From JAWKNZ01 sp041391425 (GTDB taxonomy: Bacteria > Bdellovibrionota_B > Oligoflexia > Oligoflexales > JAWKNZ01), in assembly GCA_041391425.1 (NCBI GenBank), contig JAWKNZ010000007.1:62001-126000 (forward strand): a DNA stretch of 64,000 nt. The letters run 5' to 3'. The number at the start of each line of letters is the position of its first letter. Positions within the stretch are counted from its first letter, which is position 1. Shown piece by piece: positions 53,805-62,796 of this stretch. The position numbers were made by a program, and so were the translations under genes. The notes beneath the pieces were generated by a model that was not told the origin of the DNA, did no database searches, and saw only the letters and a program-made list of their open reading frames with translations.

Positions 53805-54320
53805 TTATCTCCTAAGAATAAAATCTTTTAGCAACACCAAAGCAAGGCTTGCAGCTTTACCCCTTACCTCATTTCTCGAACCATCAATTGAAAATCGTTT
53901 CGTAAACTGTCTATCAATACTAGATAAACCACACCAAACAGTGCCTACAGGCTTTTCTGCCGTTCCACCATCAGGCCCTGCAATACCAGTCAAAGACAAA
54001 GCGTAATCTGTACTAAACAACGACCTACAGTTAAAACTCATTGCAGCGGCAACTTCTTCACTCACTGCACCAAATTTATCTAATAAATCGCTTGAGACAC
54101 CTAATATTTTATGTTTTACATCATTCGAATATACAGAAATACCGCCAAGAAAATAGTTGGAACTACCGGGAAACATCGTCAGTTGATAAGAGACCAATCC
54201 GGCAGTGCAGCTTTCAGCTGTTGAAATAGTCTGCCGCCTTTCCTTCAATAAACCTATAACCTCTTTTAACTGAGCTAGGTCAAATGCCTTAAGAGTATCC
54301 AATTGTTGATTATTTTCCAT
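53805..54320 (-). CDS. pncC: Nicotinamide-nucleotide amidase (CinA C-terminal domain)
   Basis: Stand-alone CinA C-terminal domain (~171 residues), which deamidates NMN to nicotinate mononucleotide in pyridine nucleotide salvage. Motifs: T-A-E-S-C-T-A-G-L with the catalytic Ser near residue 42, Y-S-N-D-V-K-H-K-I-L-G-V, and the closing S-L-T-G-I-A-G-P-D-G-G-T-x-x-K-P-V-G-T-V. No CinA N-terminal MoaB-like domain. ATG 54320 has GGAGA at 5-nt spacing and is preferred over the start 14 codons upstream. Confidence 0.9.
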   Translation of the reverse strand: MENNQQLDTLKAFDLAQLKEVIGLLKERRQTISTAESCTAGLVSYQLTMFPGSSNYFLGGISVYSNDVKHKILGVSSDLLDKFGAVSEEVAAAMSFNCRSLFSTDYALSLTGIAGPDGGTAEKPVGTVWCGLSSIDRQFTKRFSIDGSRNEVRGKAASLALVLLKDFILRR

Positions 54321-54442
54321 TACACTCTCCACGCAGTTAAGTCCAATTTTGAACCCCTTCACACTCTAACTATAATCATCTCGATTCACTTTTACAACAC
54401 ACCTTGTCCATACGAATGTTGCATAGTAAATTAAAATAAATG

Positions 54443-54544
54443 TAACTATTCAGCGTATTTTTTATCTGATCGATTCAAAGCCTTGACTGCCCGTCATCCT
54501 GAGTGAAGCGACATATTGAAGGGAAAAAATACGCTGAATAGTTA
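54443..54544. repeat. 102-bp MITE-like element, copy 2 (inverted)
   Basis: The same 16-bp terminal inverted repeats as copy 1 at 1547 (17 bp here with the flanking G/C). The interior matches copy 1 in reverse complement, apart from a shorter central palindrome: CCGTCATCCTGAGTGAAGCG replaces the longer hairpin of copy 1. It lies directly upstream of the broken acyl-CoA ligase. Confidence 0.88.
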
Positions 54545-54588
54545 CAAATAAATTAGAAATTAATTTTAGAAAATAAGGAAATCGAGGG

Positions 54589-54987
54589 ATGGAAGCTAAT
54601 TGGATAGAGCTATACCCTAAAGAATGCAAAAGCGAAATTGATATATCAAATTATCAAGACCTTCCTTCAACGAGGTTTTTCATCGTTGATCGAAAAAAAA
54701 GATATGATCATAATTTCGGGTTTTAATGTATACCCAAGCGAAATCGAAAGCATTCTCTCAAGCCATCAAAAAGTGTCAGAATGCGCTGTGATTGCGAAAA
54801 GAAACAAAAAAATGGCGAATCGATCAAGGCATTTATCGTAAAAAAAGACTCCAAGCTTATTAAGAACGAACTAATGGATTTCATATCAGAAAAATTAACA
54901 GCTTATAAACGCCCTAAAGAAATTGAATTTGTCACATCACTTCCCCAATCAGATATAGGCAAGATATTAAAAAAAGACTTAAAATAA
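54589..54987 (+). pseudogene. 3' remnant of an acyl-CoA ligase (FadD-like), at least two frameshifts
   Basis: Three frames in sequence carry pieces of the C-terminal domain of long-chain acyl-CoA synthetases: F-F-I-V-D-R-K-K, then D-M-I-I-I-S-G-F-N-V-Y-P-S-E-I-E with V-S-E-C-A-V-I, then S-I-K-A-F-I-V-K-K-D-S, K-L-T-A-Y-K-R-P-K-E-I-E-F and S-D-I-G-K-I-L-K-K-D-L-K. The first shift falls in an eight-A run near 54700 and the second near 54805. The large N-terminal domain is absent. It is therefore nonfunctional decay. Confidence 0.85.
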
Positions 54988-55019
54988 CTTATTTATCCAT
55001 CAACTAATCCGTCACAAAA

Positions 55020-55802
55020 TTGCTTGCTAAAGCGACTCCATCAGTAGGCAATTTCTACCAGCAAACAAGCTCTATTAGAGCAAAACTCCACTTGATAAAA
55101 TATGATAAACAGCAGTCTCACATAAAAAATTTAATTTTTACGTTTGCATATATCCAACTTTATTCAATTCGTACATTTATAATATGGAACTGTAAAATAT
55201 TTTATATATCTATAACAAATTTGCAACCAGACACTAAGAAGCTACTTACAGGCGTAAGATATATCAATGTATTAATAGCTATACTCCTATTTAATATAAC
55301 AACAAACGGGCACGCCGCAATAATCAAGTCTGGAACAACTGTGGGTTTGATGACTCAACCTACTAGTGCTTATTTTCATGGAGTCTATGGTGGTTTCATC
55401 GAAACAAGCGATAATATCAGAAAAATTATATTTCGCACAAGTTACATCGAACGCCCCAAGTTCTCATTTGGTAATTATATAGATCAAGAATACGGAACCT
55501 TCGCCCAGATTGGAACAAAACTAACTTCCGAGAAAAGTCATGGCCTAATATGCTTAGTAGGCTATGGGAAAATGGGTGGATATATCGCCTTAGATAAAAA
55601 CATCGTTCATGAAGGAAGCAGGCTCAGAACATATTCACTTCCTGGGCCAGTAATGAACCTAGAATATGAATACAACTGGAAAAATTTTGGCATCTCCATA
55701 GCAAATATGATGTTTACAGGCCTTGGTGATAAAGAGCAGCTAGATGCCAAAGTCGCATGGCCATATAATCTTTTTTTATTAAATCTAGACTTACATTGGT
55801 AG
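55020..55802 (+). CDS. Putative outer-membrane beta-barrel protein (start uncertain)
   Basis: The frame opens at TTG 55020, but the first ~70 codons look non-coding. A signal peptide-like segment (I-N-V-L-I-A-I-L-L-F-N-I-T-T-N-G-H-A-A) follows a TTG near 55218, which may be the true start. The mature ~165 residues alternate hydrophobic and polar residues, are rich in Gly and Tyr, and end in N-L-D-L-H-W, a terminal aromatic as in barrel proteins. It is probably co-transcribed with the next two genes. No family recognised. Confidence 0.5.
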   Translation: MLAKATPSVGNFYQQTSSIRAKLHLIKYDKQQSHIKNLIFTFAYIQLYSIRTFIIWNCKIFYISITNLQPDTKKLLTGVRYINVLIAILLFNITTNGHAAIIKSGTTVGLMTQPTSAYFHGVYGGFIETSDNIRKIIFRTSYIERPKFSFGNYIDQEYGTFAQIGTKLTSEKSHGLICLVGYGKMGGYIALDKNIVHEGSRLRTYSLPGPVMNLEYEYNWKNFGISIANMMFTGLGDKEQLDAKVAWPYNLFLLNLDLHW

Positions 55803-55845
55803 TTTATTAAGGGGAGCAAAACCTAAATTTAAGAGAGTAGGGCCT

Positions 55846-56343
55846 TTGTATAATCAATTAAACCATCAAAATCTTATTTCCCTATGCTCTAAACCTATCT
55901 TTATATTGTTAATTTTAATCGAATTACTCCTGACGACAAGCCTAACAGTTAATGCCGCCGAAAATCATTACACGCTCAGCCTACAGCAATACGCTTTCAA
56001 CTCAAACGCAGGAGGACAAGAAACTTGGGCTTTACGTATGGCAAAAAATGAAAGTTGGGAAATTTCAGCATTTGCCAATGAATATTTACGAACCGGAAAA
56101 TATCCTTTAGTTGGAGCCACCTATGACCTTAGGTATAAGATTTGCGGTATTAGCTGCCCTATAAGATCATTTGCGCAAGTAGGAGGTGGGTTTTCTAGTG
56201 CCGGTCCTATGATTGAACTTTTATGGAACATAACTCCACTGTGGTTATTTCGTATTGATTTCGCAACCCATATCTATGTGGTTCCTTACCGTGCCATTGC
56301 ATGGAACTATCCATTTTGGCTTGGACTTTCTATACCATTTTAA
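55846..56343 (+). CDS. Putative small outer-membrane beta-barrel protein
   Basis: 165 residues from TTG 55846, with a signal segment (I-L-L-I-L-I-E-L-L-L-T-T-S-L-T-V-N-A) cleaved before A-E-N-H-Y. The mature part has amphipathic strand-like stretches, one close Cys pair (I-C-G-I-S-C) and ends W-L-G-L-S-I-P-F; the final Phe fits Bam recognition. I looked for PagL-type catalytic motifs and did not find them. A GTAGGG lies just before the start. The metalloprotease gene follows after 25 nt. Confidence 0.55.
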   Translation: MYNQLNHQNLISLCSKPIFILLILIELLLTTSLTVNAAENHYTLSLQQYAFNSNAGGQETWALRMAKNESWEISAFANEYLRTGKYPLVGATYDLRYKICGISCPIRSFAQVGGGFSSAGPMIELLWNITPLWLFRIDFATHIYVVPYRAIAWNYPFWLGLSIPF

Positions 56344-56368
56344 CAAGTTGAGAGGAAATACCGCTCCA

Positions 56369-57061
56369 ATGTTCGATAAACTAAAATATCTCTTAATGTT
56401 GCTTGTGACTTCTATTTCCGTTTATCCAAAGTTAGCAAAAAGCTATCCAACTCCAGTAGATTTTGAAGGAAAGCTCCTACGTTGGGAAATTAATAAAGAG
56501 TCTCCTCCTATTGCATGGCAATTAACTCCAGATGATGACACTACACAAGGATACCGCAACGCAATTGAAGACTCCGTGAGACTTTGGAATGAGGCATCTG
56601 GAAGTTACATTAAAATAGCTGAAAAAAGCAGTTTAAATGGAACTTATTCCGGAATTATAACAATCAATCTACAAACAGAAATAGATGGCTCTAGTTATTC
56701 TTCAGGGTATTCAATATTTGATGAATTTGATGGTGATAAACCTACTCACTGCTCCATTTATATTTTAATAGGTACAAGTGAATATGGTTTCGATAAAACA
56801 GTTTTGCATGAAATAGGGCATTGCTTAGGTTTAGGACATTCATTAATCCCGCAAGCAATTATGAGTTACGAATTAGAACACAACAGTTTTGCATTAGATC
56901 TCGATGATGAAGCAGCATTATCACGCCTCTATCCAGAAGATGGGTCAGAGCCACAACTACCAGTAGGTTGTTCTATTGGCGCAATAAACCGCCAACAAAA
57001 CAACTTGCTTCTCTTAGTTTTACTAATCATCCCATTGTTTTTATTCAAGAAAACAGGATAA
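56369..57061 (+). CDS. Secreted metzincin-type metalloprotease with C-terminal membrane anchor
   Basis: 230 residues: signal peptide (L-K-Y-L-L-M-L-L-V-T-S-I), then an M10/matrixin-like catalytic domain. The zinc site is T-V-L-H-E-I-G-H-C-L-G-L-G-H-S (HEXXHXXGXXH), followed by the Met-turn A-I-M-S-Y. The C-terminus is Cys-containing linker, N-N-L-L-L-L-V-L-L-I-I-P-L-F-L-F and K-K, resembling MYXO-CTERM/GlyGly-CTERM-type sorting signals in outline. ATG 56369 is chosen because it places the signal peptide first; the longer frame overlaps the previous gene. Substrate unknown. Confidence 0.78.
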   Translation: MFDKLKYLLMLLVTSISVYPKLAKSYPTPVDFEGKLLRWEINKESPPIAWQLTPDDDTTQGYRNAIEDSVRLWNEASGSYIKIAEKSSLNGTYSGIITINLQTEIDGSSYSSGYSIFDEFDGDKPTHCSIYILIGTSEYGFDKTVLHEIGHCLGLGHSLIPQAIMSYELEHNSFALDLDDEAALSRLYPEDGSEPQLPVGCSIGAINRQQNNLLLLVLLIIPLFLFKKTG

Positions 57062-57104
57062 TACTTCCATTACAATCACATAAACAAGGCTAAAAGATCT
57101 TTAA

Positions 57105-57138
57105 CTATACCCCTGCACTAAAAATGCAAAAGGTATAG
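57105..57138 (-). terminator. Weak terminator candidate after flagellin gene 2
   Basis: Minus-strand stem CTATACC/GGTATAG with an inner TGCA/TGCA pair, followed by a short T-containing tract. It lies about 30 bases beyond the flagellin stop; the T-run is poor. Confidence 0.35.
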
Positions 57139-57163
57139 CCTCAAAATCAGACAATAGCTACAT

Positions 57164-58096
57164 CTACCCTCTTATCAGTGACAATGCCATTTCTGGATAT
57201 GCATTAGCTTGTGCTTGTACCGATAGGCCAGCCTGGGTAAGTATTCTAGCCTGCGCAAAATTCGCAGATTCTGTCGCATAATCAACGTCCGAAATACGGC
57301 TTCTTGCAGCTGCTAAGTTTTCTCCAGAAATTTCAGCATTTGTAATCGTACTGTTAAGACGCGACTGTACCGAACCAAGCGTTGCTCGATACTCAGCAAT
57401 TGCATTTAGTGATTGATCCAATACTTTAAACAAAGTATTCGTATTTCCCTCACCCCCAAGATCTGTAGCTCCTCCGGTAGTAAGATCATCAATATCTGGA
57501 ACAACTCGCATCGTATCGTCAGCAATCTGCGAAAGCGATTCGCTTAAGTTTACTAAGCTTTTAAAATTTATAGTTAATATATCTGGATCTTCAGAAGGGT
57601 CTACTTCTTCAGTTTGATCCGCTTTGTTCGAAGAACCTACAAAAATTTGCAAAGGAGAAGGCTCTTCACCTTCTTCTACATACAAAACTTTTGATCCATT
57701 AAATTCAGTAGACTTAACAATCCTGGCGACCTCTGCCTTTAATTCTTGAAATTCCTTATTAAGAAAACTTCTCTCTCTATTACCGATAGTATCAGATGCA
57801 GCTTGACTGGCCAGACCACGCATTCGCACAAGAATATTGGTAGTCTCATTTAAACCGCCTTCAGCAACTTGGATATAACTGATTGCATCATTTGCATTGC
57901 GTTTAACCACATTCAAAGAACCGATCCTAGCCCTAATTCTTTCTGAAACAGCCAAACCAGCAGCATCGTCGGCAGATCGGTTGATCCTTTGTCCAGACGA
58001 CAACCTTTCCATCGACTGTTGAAGCATACGATTATTATTACTAAGATTTCTTTGCGCTTTAAGCGCTTCTACGTTAGTTTTAATCCTAAGTCCCAT
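57164..58096 (-). CDS. Flagellin (paralogue 2)
   Basis: 310 residues with complete D0/D1 ends: M-G-L-R-I-K-T-N-V-E-A-L, S-S-G-Q-R-I-N-R-S-A-D-D-A-A-G-L-A and the C-terminal S-R-I-S-D-V-D-Y-A-T-E-S-A-N, ending A-L-S-L-I-R-G. The centre is acidic and short (D-D-L-T-T-G-G-A-T). The ribosome binding site AAGGAG is strong. It lies 61 nt downstream of paralogue 3 on the same strand with no convincing sigma-28 site of its own, so the two are probably co-transcribed. It differs enough from paralogue 1 to be a distinct filament component. Confidence 0.95.
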   Translation of the reverse strand: MGLRIKTNVEALKAQRNLSNNNRMLQQSMERLSSGQRINRSADDAAGLAVSERIRARIGSLNVVKRNANDAISYIQVAEGGLNETTNILVRMRGLASQAASDTIGNRERSFLNKEFQELKAEVARIVKSTEFNGSKVLYVEEGEEPSPLQIFVGSSNKADQTEEVDPSEDPDILTINFKSLVNLSESLSQIADDTMRVVPDIDDLTTGGATDLGGEGNTNTLFKVLDQSLNAIAEYRATLGSVQSRLNSTITNAEISGENLAAARSRISDVDYATESANFAQARILTQAGLSVQAQANAYPEMALSLIRG

Positions 58097-58157
58097 CTTA
58101 ATTTCTCCTTGATATAAATTTAGCTTCCATTGCTAATTGTTTAGGTTAAGACACCGA

Positions 58158-59060
58158 TTACCTAAGTAGCTGCAGGGCCATCTCCCCTGTCACATTTGCT
58201 TGGCTAAGCACAGAAACACCAGATTGAGATAAAATTCGCTGCTGTGTTAAAACAGAAGTTTCTTCAGCAAAGTCAACGTCTTTGATACGGCTCCTTGCTG
58301 TCTGCATGTTTTCAGTAGAAATAGATAAGTTATTTATAGTCGATCCCAAACGGCTTTGCACCGCACCAAGACTCGCACGTTCACTCGATAAAGAAAATAA
58401 CGCTTTGTCGATAACACCTAATTTACTAGCAATTTCTTCCTGAGTAGGAAATTCATCACTATCTGTCGTAACCGCACCAATCGCATTACGTGCTTCGTCG
58501 ATAAGCCCCATGTCTATGACATTTATTTTTAAATTACTCAGATCAATCGTTAACGTATCACGATTTGCTTCGTGGCTAGTTGCATTAACCCCGACTTGAA
58601 CTACAAATTTAGTTTTAATATTCTCATCATCATCATCGCCGGTTTGAAAAAATCTATTGCCGTTAAACTCTGTCGTGTTCGCAATCCTCTGAATTTCGTC
58701 TGCTAGTTGAACGTATTCTCGATTAAGAAACGATCGTTCTTTATCGCCGATTGTGTCTGAAGCTGATTGCACTGTAAGCTCACGCATACGAATTAAGATA
58801 TTTCCCATTTCATTCATTGAGCCTTCAGCTACCTGCACCATCGAGATGGCGTCATTGGCATTGCGCTTTGCGACATTTAGACCACGCACAGTCCCTCGCA
58901 AGTTCTCTGAAATTGCAAGTCCCGCGGCATCATCCTTGGATTTGTTGATACGATAGCCTGAAGCTAGCTTTTCCAGGCTTTCTCCCATTTTTTCATTGCT
59001 ATTTGAAAGGTGTCTTTGAGCGATCATGCTCTGGGTATTCGTGCGGATTCTCATTCCCAT
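58158..59060 (-). CDS. Flagellin (paralogue 3)
   Basis: 300 residues; M-G-M-R-I-R-T-N-T-Q-S-M at the start, S-G-Y-R-I-N-K-S-K-D-D-A-A-G-L-A-I, and C-terminal S-R-I-K-D-V-D-F-A-E-E-T-S, ending M-A-L-Q-L-L-R. The central region is short, with a D-D-D-D-E-N run. GGAGG lies 7 nt before the ATG. A sigma-28-like promoter is ~90 bases upstream. It is first in the two-flagellin unit, and closest to paralogue 1 in its termini by eye. Confidence 0.95.
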   Translation of the reverse strand: MGMRIRTNTQSMIAQRHLSNSNEKMGESLEKLASGYRINKSKDDAAGLAISENLRGTVRGLNVAKRNANDAISMVQVAEGSMNEMGNILIRMRELTVQSASDTIGDKERSFLNREYVQLADEIQRIANTTEFNGNRFFQTGDDDDENIKTKFVVQVGVNATSHEANRDTLTIDLSNLKINVIDMGLIDEARNAIGAVTTDSDEFPTQEEIASKLGVIDKALFSLSSERASLGAVQSRLGSTINNLSISTENMQTARSRIKDVDFAEETSVLTQQRILSQSGVSVLSQANVTGEMALQLLR

Positions 59061-59146
59061 GAGGAAACCTCCATTCCGTGGTCATTGTCAAGGCCTTCGC
59101 TAACGTGCGAGAACCAAAGAGTTCCCCCTTGGAACTCTCAAAAACC

Positions 59147-59173
59147 CCATCGAATTGTTGCAAAAAAACTTTA
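59147..59173 (-). promoter_or_regulatory. Candidate sigma-28 promoter of the flagellin pair
   Basis: Minus-strand TAAA, exactly 15 bases, then TTCGATGG, which keeps the CGAT core of GCCGATAA. It is weaker than the promoter at 36605. It overlaps a non-coding upstream extension of the tilS frame. Confidence 0.5.
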
Positions 59174-59238
59174 GTTTTTTTGGTAAACTTGTAAAAATCA
59201 TTGAGATATATTTCAATTTTGACTGGTTAAGGTGCCCA

Positions 59239-60669
59239 TTGAATAATTTAACCCAACTAGAAAATTTAATTATCCAACAAATTGATGATTTTTCCTTGAA
59301 AAATCAAATGATTATGGTTGCATTGTCCGGTGGTATTGATTCTATTACCCTTTTTGACGTTCTGTGCAAATTAAAAAAGCGTGGAAAAATTCAAGAATTG
59401 TCAATTTGTCATGTAAATTTTGGGCTTAGAGGAAAAGAATCTGATTTAGACGAGCAATTTGTAAGAGATCTAGCAAAAAACAATAACACTAATATATTTG
59501 TCCATCGTATCCAGTCACAACACAAAAAAACAGATCTACAGAAAAAAGGGGAAAGCACCCAAGAATGGGCACGCCGCATCCGTTATGAAATTTTCGCAAA
59601 TTATATAAAACAAGGCTGGACCATTGCATTAGCTCACCATATCGACGACTTAGCAGAAAATATCCTTTTACGCATGTCTCGTGGTACCAGCCTAATCGGT
59701 CTATCTGGCATGAGTACCTATAATTTTTCCTATTGGAGGCCATTTTTAGAATTACAAAAATCAGACCTTAAAAAATGGGCTCAACGGCACAATTTGCCGC
59801 ACCGAGAAGACTCATCCAATGCTAAAATGGACTATAGCCGTAATATTATACGCAATAAAGTATTGGTCGAGCTAAACAAGCTTTATCCGAAGGCCTCACA
59901 TCATATTGCGCGGCTGGGAGAGGAAGCAAAACAAGTTAGCAGTTATGCTAGACAAACTGCTATTAAAAGGCTTCGAGAAAATGTTGTTATTAAACAAAAT
60001 GGGAGCATACAAATCCAGATTTCAGAATTTTCTCATCTTCCAGATGCTATAATAAAAGACTTGATTGCGGCAATCATTCAAGGAGAAAATTTTTCTGAAA
60101 GGACAAATACACTGGAGCCCAATACCAAAATAGTAATTCCTGAATCGAGCTTTTTAGAATTGGCATTAGATAGCATTCGCAGCTGGAACTCAAAGCCAGA
60201 CAGCACACAAAAAGCCTGGTCCACAATGTGCGCCGGTGGTGGGGCCATAAATATTAAAGGCAACGTATTCGAATACATGCCTAATGCTAATCCAAAAACA
60301 AAGCTCGTGTATAACCTTGGCCAATTTAAAACGAACATACTACTTGAGGGCTTCGCAAAAATTGAAATTGCCGGGAAAAATCAAGATTTTTTATCGATAC
60401 AAAACAAGGAACATAAAGCACTTAGATTATGTATAGAAAGTCCTGTAGGCAATAGCAAAATCAAATTCAATAAGAACACAAAGAATGTTAGTTTTAATGA
60501 GCTTATGAGAACCTTTAATATCCCCATTTCACAAAGAGGAGACTGGTTGCTAATAAGCTGTGATGAAAAATTAATCTGCTGTATCAGCAAAGAGGCATGT
60601 ATTGACGCATCTGGTAAAACAAATCGAGCTCAATATTATACAAATGAAATAAAAATAGAAGTTTTATAG
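59239..60669 (+). CDS. tilS: tRNA(Ile)-lysidine synthetase
   Basis: Cytoplasmic PP-loop ATPase that converts C34 to lysidine in tRNA-Ile(CAU). The motif V-A-L-S-G-G-I-D-S (S-G-G-x-D-S) is near residue 30, followed by C-H-V-N-F-G-L-R-G, A-H-H-I-D-D and R-G-T-S-L-I-G-L-S-G-M, then the N-I-I-R-N-K segment. TTG 59239 with AAGGTG ~5 nt upstream is preferred; the frame is open to 59155 but that would overlap the flagellin promoter. The C-terminal third is divergent. It precedes ftsH, as in several bacterial lineages. Confidence 0.9.
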   Translation: MNNLTQLENLIIQQIDDFSLKNQMIMVALSGGIDSITLFDVLCKLKKRGKIQELSICHVNFGLRGKESDLDEQFVRDLAKNNNTNIFVHRIQSQHKKTDLQKKGESTQEWARRIRYEIFANYIKQGWTIALAHHIDDLAENILLRMSRGTSLIGLSGMSTYNFSYWRPFLELQKSDLKKWAQRHNLPHREDSSNAKMDYSRNIIRNKVLVELNKLYPKASHHIARLGEEAKQVSSYARQTAIKRLRENVVIKQNGSIQIQISEFSHLPDAIIKDLIAAIIQGENFSERTNTLEPNTKIVIPESSFLELALDSIRSWNSKPDSTQKAWSTMCAGGGAINIKGNVFEYMPNANPKTKLVYNLGQFKTNILLEGFAKIEIAGKNQDFLSIQNKEHKALRLCIESPVGNSKIKFNKNTKNVSFNELMRTFNIPISQRGDWLLISCDEKLICCISKEACIDASGKTNRAQYYTNEIKIEVL

Positions 60670-60795
60670 TAAATTTGTTTGTATAAGTTTCGACCATCAC
60701 AAACAAGTTTGATATGGTTAACTTTTCGAGATAAGAATGATTTAGTCTTATTCTAATCACGATGTAACGATTAAAAAATAGTCAGGAAGAAATCG

Positions 60796-62796
60796 ATGTC
60801 AAAAACTCCACAAAAACAAAACCAGCAAATGCGTTTTATCGTGCTATTTGCCGGTATTTTTATGCTGTTTCTATTAATGCAAATGGTTGTCACACCCCCT
60901 GAAAATGTTAAAGAAGTCAGCTTTTCAGAATTCATGTCTGCGACCGACCTACCTGAAAATGATGAAAATCAAATTGTAGAGGTTAGGGTAGAAAACCTAG
61001 GTGAACGCGGTGTAAACCTCATCGGCGTACGCAAAGACCAAAGCACCGTCAAAGCATACGGTCTTTATGATGCGGACCTAAGGAAAAGATTTGAAAGCAA
61101 AGGCATTAAGGTTACCTACAACCCACCAGAAGAACCCAGCCTTTGGAAGTCGCTATTGATAAACTCACTACCGATGATCATCCTACTAGTCTTATTTTTC
61201 TTTTTCATGCGCCAATTACAAATTGGTGGGGGCAAAGCTATGTCATTTGGCAAAAGTAGGGCCAAGTTACAAAGCGATAGCAAACCTAAAGTAACATTCA
61301 AAGACATTGCAGGAATAGACGAAGCTAAAGCAGAGTTAGACGAAATAATCGATTTTCTAAAAGACCCTAAAAAATACACAAAGCTAGGAGCTAGAATTCC
61401 TAAAGGCGTTTTACTTATCGGATCTCCGGGTACTGGTAAAACTATCTTAGCCAGAGGAGTTGCCGGAGAAGCAAACGTACCTTTTTTTAGCATATCTGGT
61501 TCAGATTTCGTTGAAATGTTTGTAGGTGTCGGTGCCAGTCGTGTTCGTGACCTTTTCGATCAAGCCAAGAAGAATGCTCCATGCATCATATTTATCGATG
61601 AGATAGATGCCGTCGGTAGACAGCGCGGAGCTGGATTAGGGGGCGGCCATGATGAGCGAGAACAAACCTTGAACCAACTATTAGTTGAAATGGACGGCTT
61701 TGAAGGAAACGACGGCGTTATCGTAATCGCAGCAAGCAACCGGGCAGATGTCCTCGATCCGGCCTTGCTAAGGCCTGGCAGGTTTGACCGACGGGTCGTA
61801 GTGCCAAAACCAGATATAAAAGGTCGTAAAGGAATCTTGCAAGTTCATAGCAGAAACACCCCACTAGACGAAAGTGTTGATTTAACTACTATTGCTCAGG
61901 GAACACCTGGTTTTTCAGGAGCTGATCTCGAAAACTTGGTTAACGAAGCTTCATTAATTGCAGCTCGTAGTAACTCAGATATTATCACAATGGCCAACTT
62001 CGAAGCCGCAAAAGATAAAGTCATGATGGGGCCTGAAAGACGTAATATGATTATGTCTGAAGAAGAAAAGAAAAATACAGCCTATCATGAATCCGGCCAT
62101 GCCATCATCGGCTTGCTTGTCCCAGGAGTCGACCCTGTCCATAAAGGAACAATTCTTCCTCGAGGGCAAGCTCTTGGAGTTACTATCATGCTCCCTGATG
62201 CCGATCGATTGACTTTAACCAGGGAATACGCCGAAGGAATGATCGCTTATGCAATGGGGGGACGTGCTGCAGAAGAAGTCGTGTTCAACCAAAGAACGAC
62301 TGGTGCCAGCAATGATATTGAAAAAGCGACAGACATAGCAACAAAGATGGTTTGCTCTTGGGGGATGAGTGAAAAGCTTGGGCCTCTAGCCCTATCTCAA
62401 CAAGATGGCGATGTGTTTCTAGGACGAGACATCCATAAATCACAAAAACATTCAAATGAAGTTTCAGCTTTAATTGATCAAGAGATCCACCGTATCGTCA
62501 CAGAACAATACGATCGTGTGCTTAAGATACTGAATGAAAACCGCAAAGCCTTGGACATGATGGCTGAAGCTCTACTGATCAAAGAGACAATTGATGCATC
62601 AGAATTACAAAAAATAATGAACGGCGAAGATATTATTACTGCAGAAGACAAAGAAAAGTACAAAAAACGTGTAGAAGCTAATGCCAATTGGGATAAACAA
62701 AACCAAGGGCAATCAAAAAATGAAAACAGCGAAGAAGAAAAAAACAAATCAGATGAGGACACCCCAAATCTGAATCCGGTACCGCAAGGAATATGA
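60796..62796 (+). CDS. ftsH: ATP-dependent zinc metalloprotease FtsH
   Basis: Membrane-bound AAA+ protease for quality control of membrane and regulatory proteins. Two transmembrane helices (about 12-32 and 118-138) enclose a periplasmic domain. The AAA module has G-S-P-G-T-G-K-T at 209-216, I-F-I-D-E-I-D-A-V, the pore F-V-G-V-G and the SRH N-R-x-D-x-L-D-P-A-L-L-R-P-G-R-F-D. The zinc site H-E-S-G-H is at 431-435. The acidic C-terminal tail (~630-666) is species-variable. AGGAAG precedes the ATG. An 8-base inverted repeat (60675-60706) lies between tilS and ftsH. Confidence 0.97.
   Translation: MSKTPQKQNQQMRFIVLFAGIFMLFLLMQMVVTPPENVKEVSFSEFMSATDLPENDENQIVEVRVENLGERGVNLIGVRKDQSTVKAYGLYDADLRKRFESKGIKVTYNPPEEPSLWKSLLINSLPMIILLVLFFFFMRQLQIGGGKAMSFGKSRAKLQSDSKPKVTFKDIAGIDEAKAELDEIIDFLKDPKKYTKLGARIPKGVLLIGSPGTGKTILARGVAGEANVPFFSISGSDFVEMFVGVGASRVRDLFDQAKKNAPCIIFIDEIDAVGRQRGAGLGGGHDEREQTLNQLLVEMDGFEGNDGVIVIAASNRADVLDPALLRPGRFDRRVVVPKPDIKGRKGILQVHSRNTPLDESVDLTTIAQGTPGFSGADLENLVNEASLIAARSNSDIITMANFEAAKDKVMMGPERRNMIMSEEEKKNTAYHESGHAIIGLLVPGVDPVHKGTILPRGQALGVTIMLPDADRLTLTREYAEGMIAYAMGGRAAEEVVFNQRTTGASNDIEKATDIATKMVCSWGMSEKLGPLALSQQDGDVFLGRDIHKSQKHSNEVSALIDQEIHRIVTEQYDRVLKILNENRKALDMMAEALLIKETIDASELQKIMNGEDIITAEDKEKYKKRVEANANWDKQNQGQSKNENSEEEKNKSDEDTPNLNPVPQGI

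Noticed and set aside
55846..56343. PagL-type lipid A deacylase
   Set aside because: Size and barrel character fit, but the catalytic His-Ser motif region of PagL is not present.
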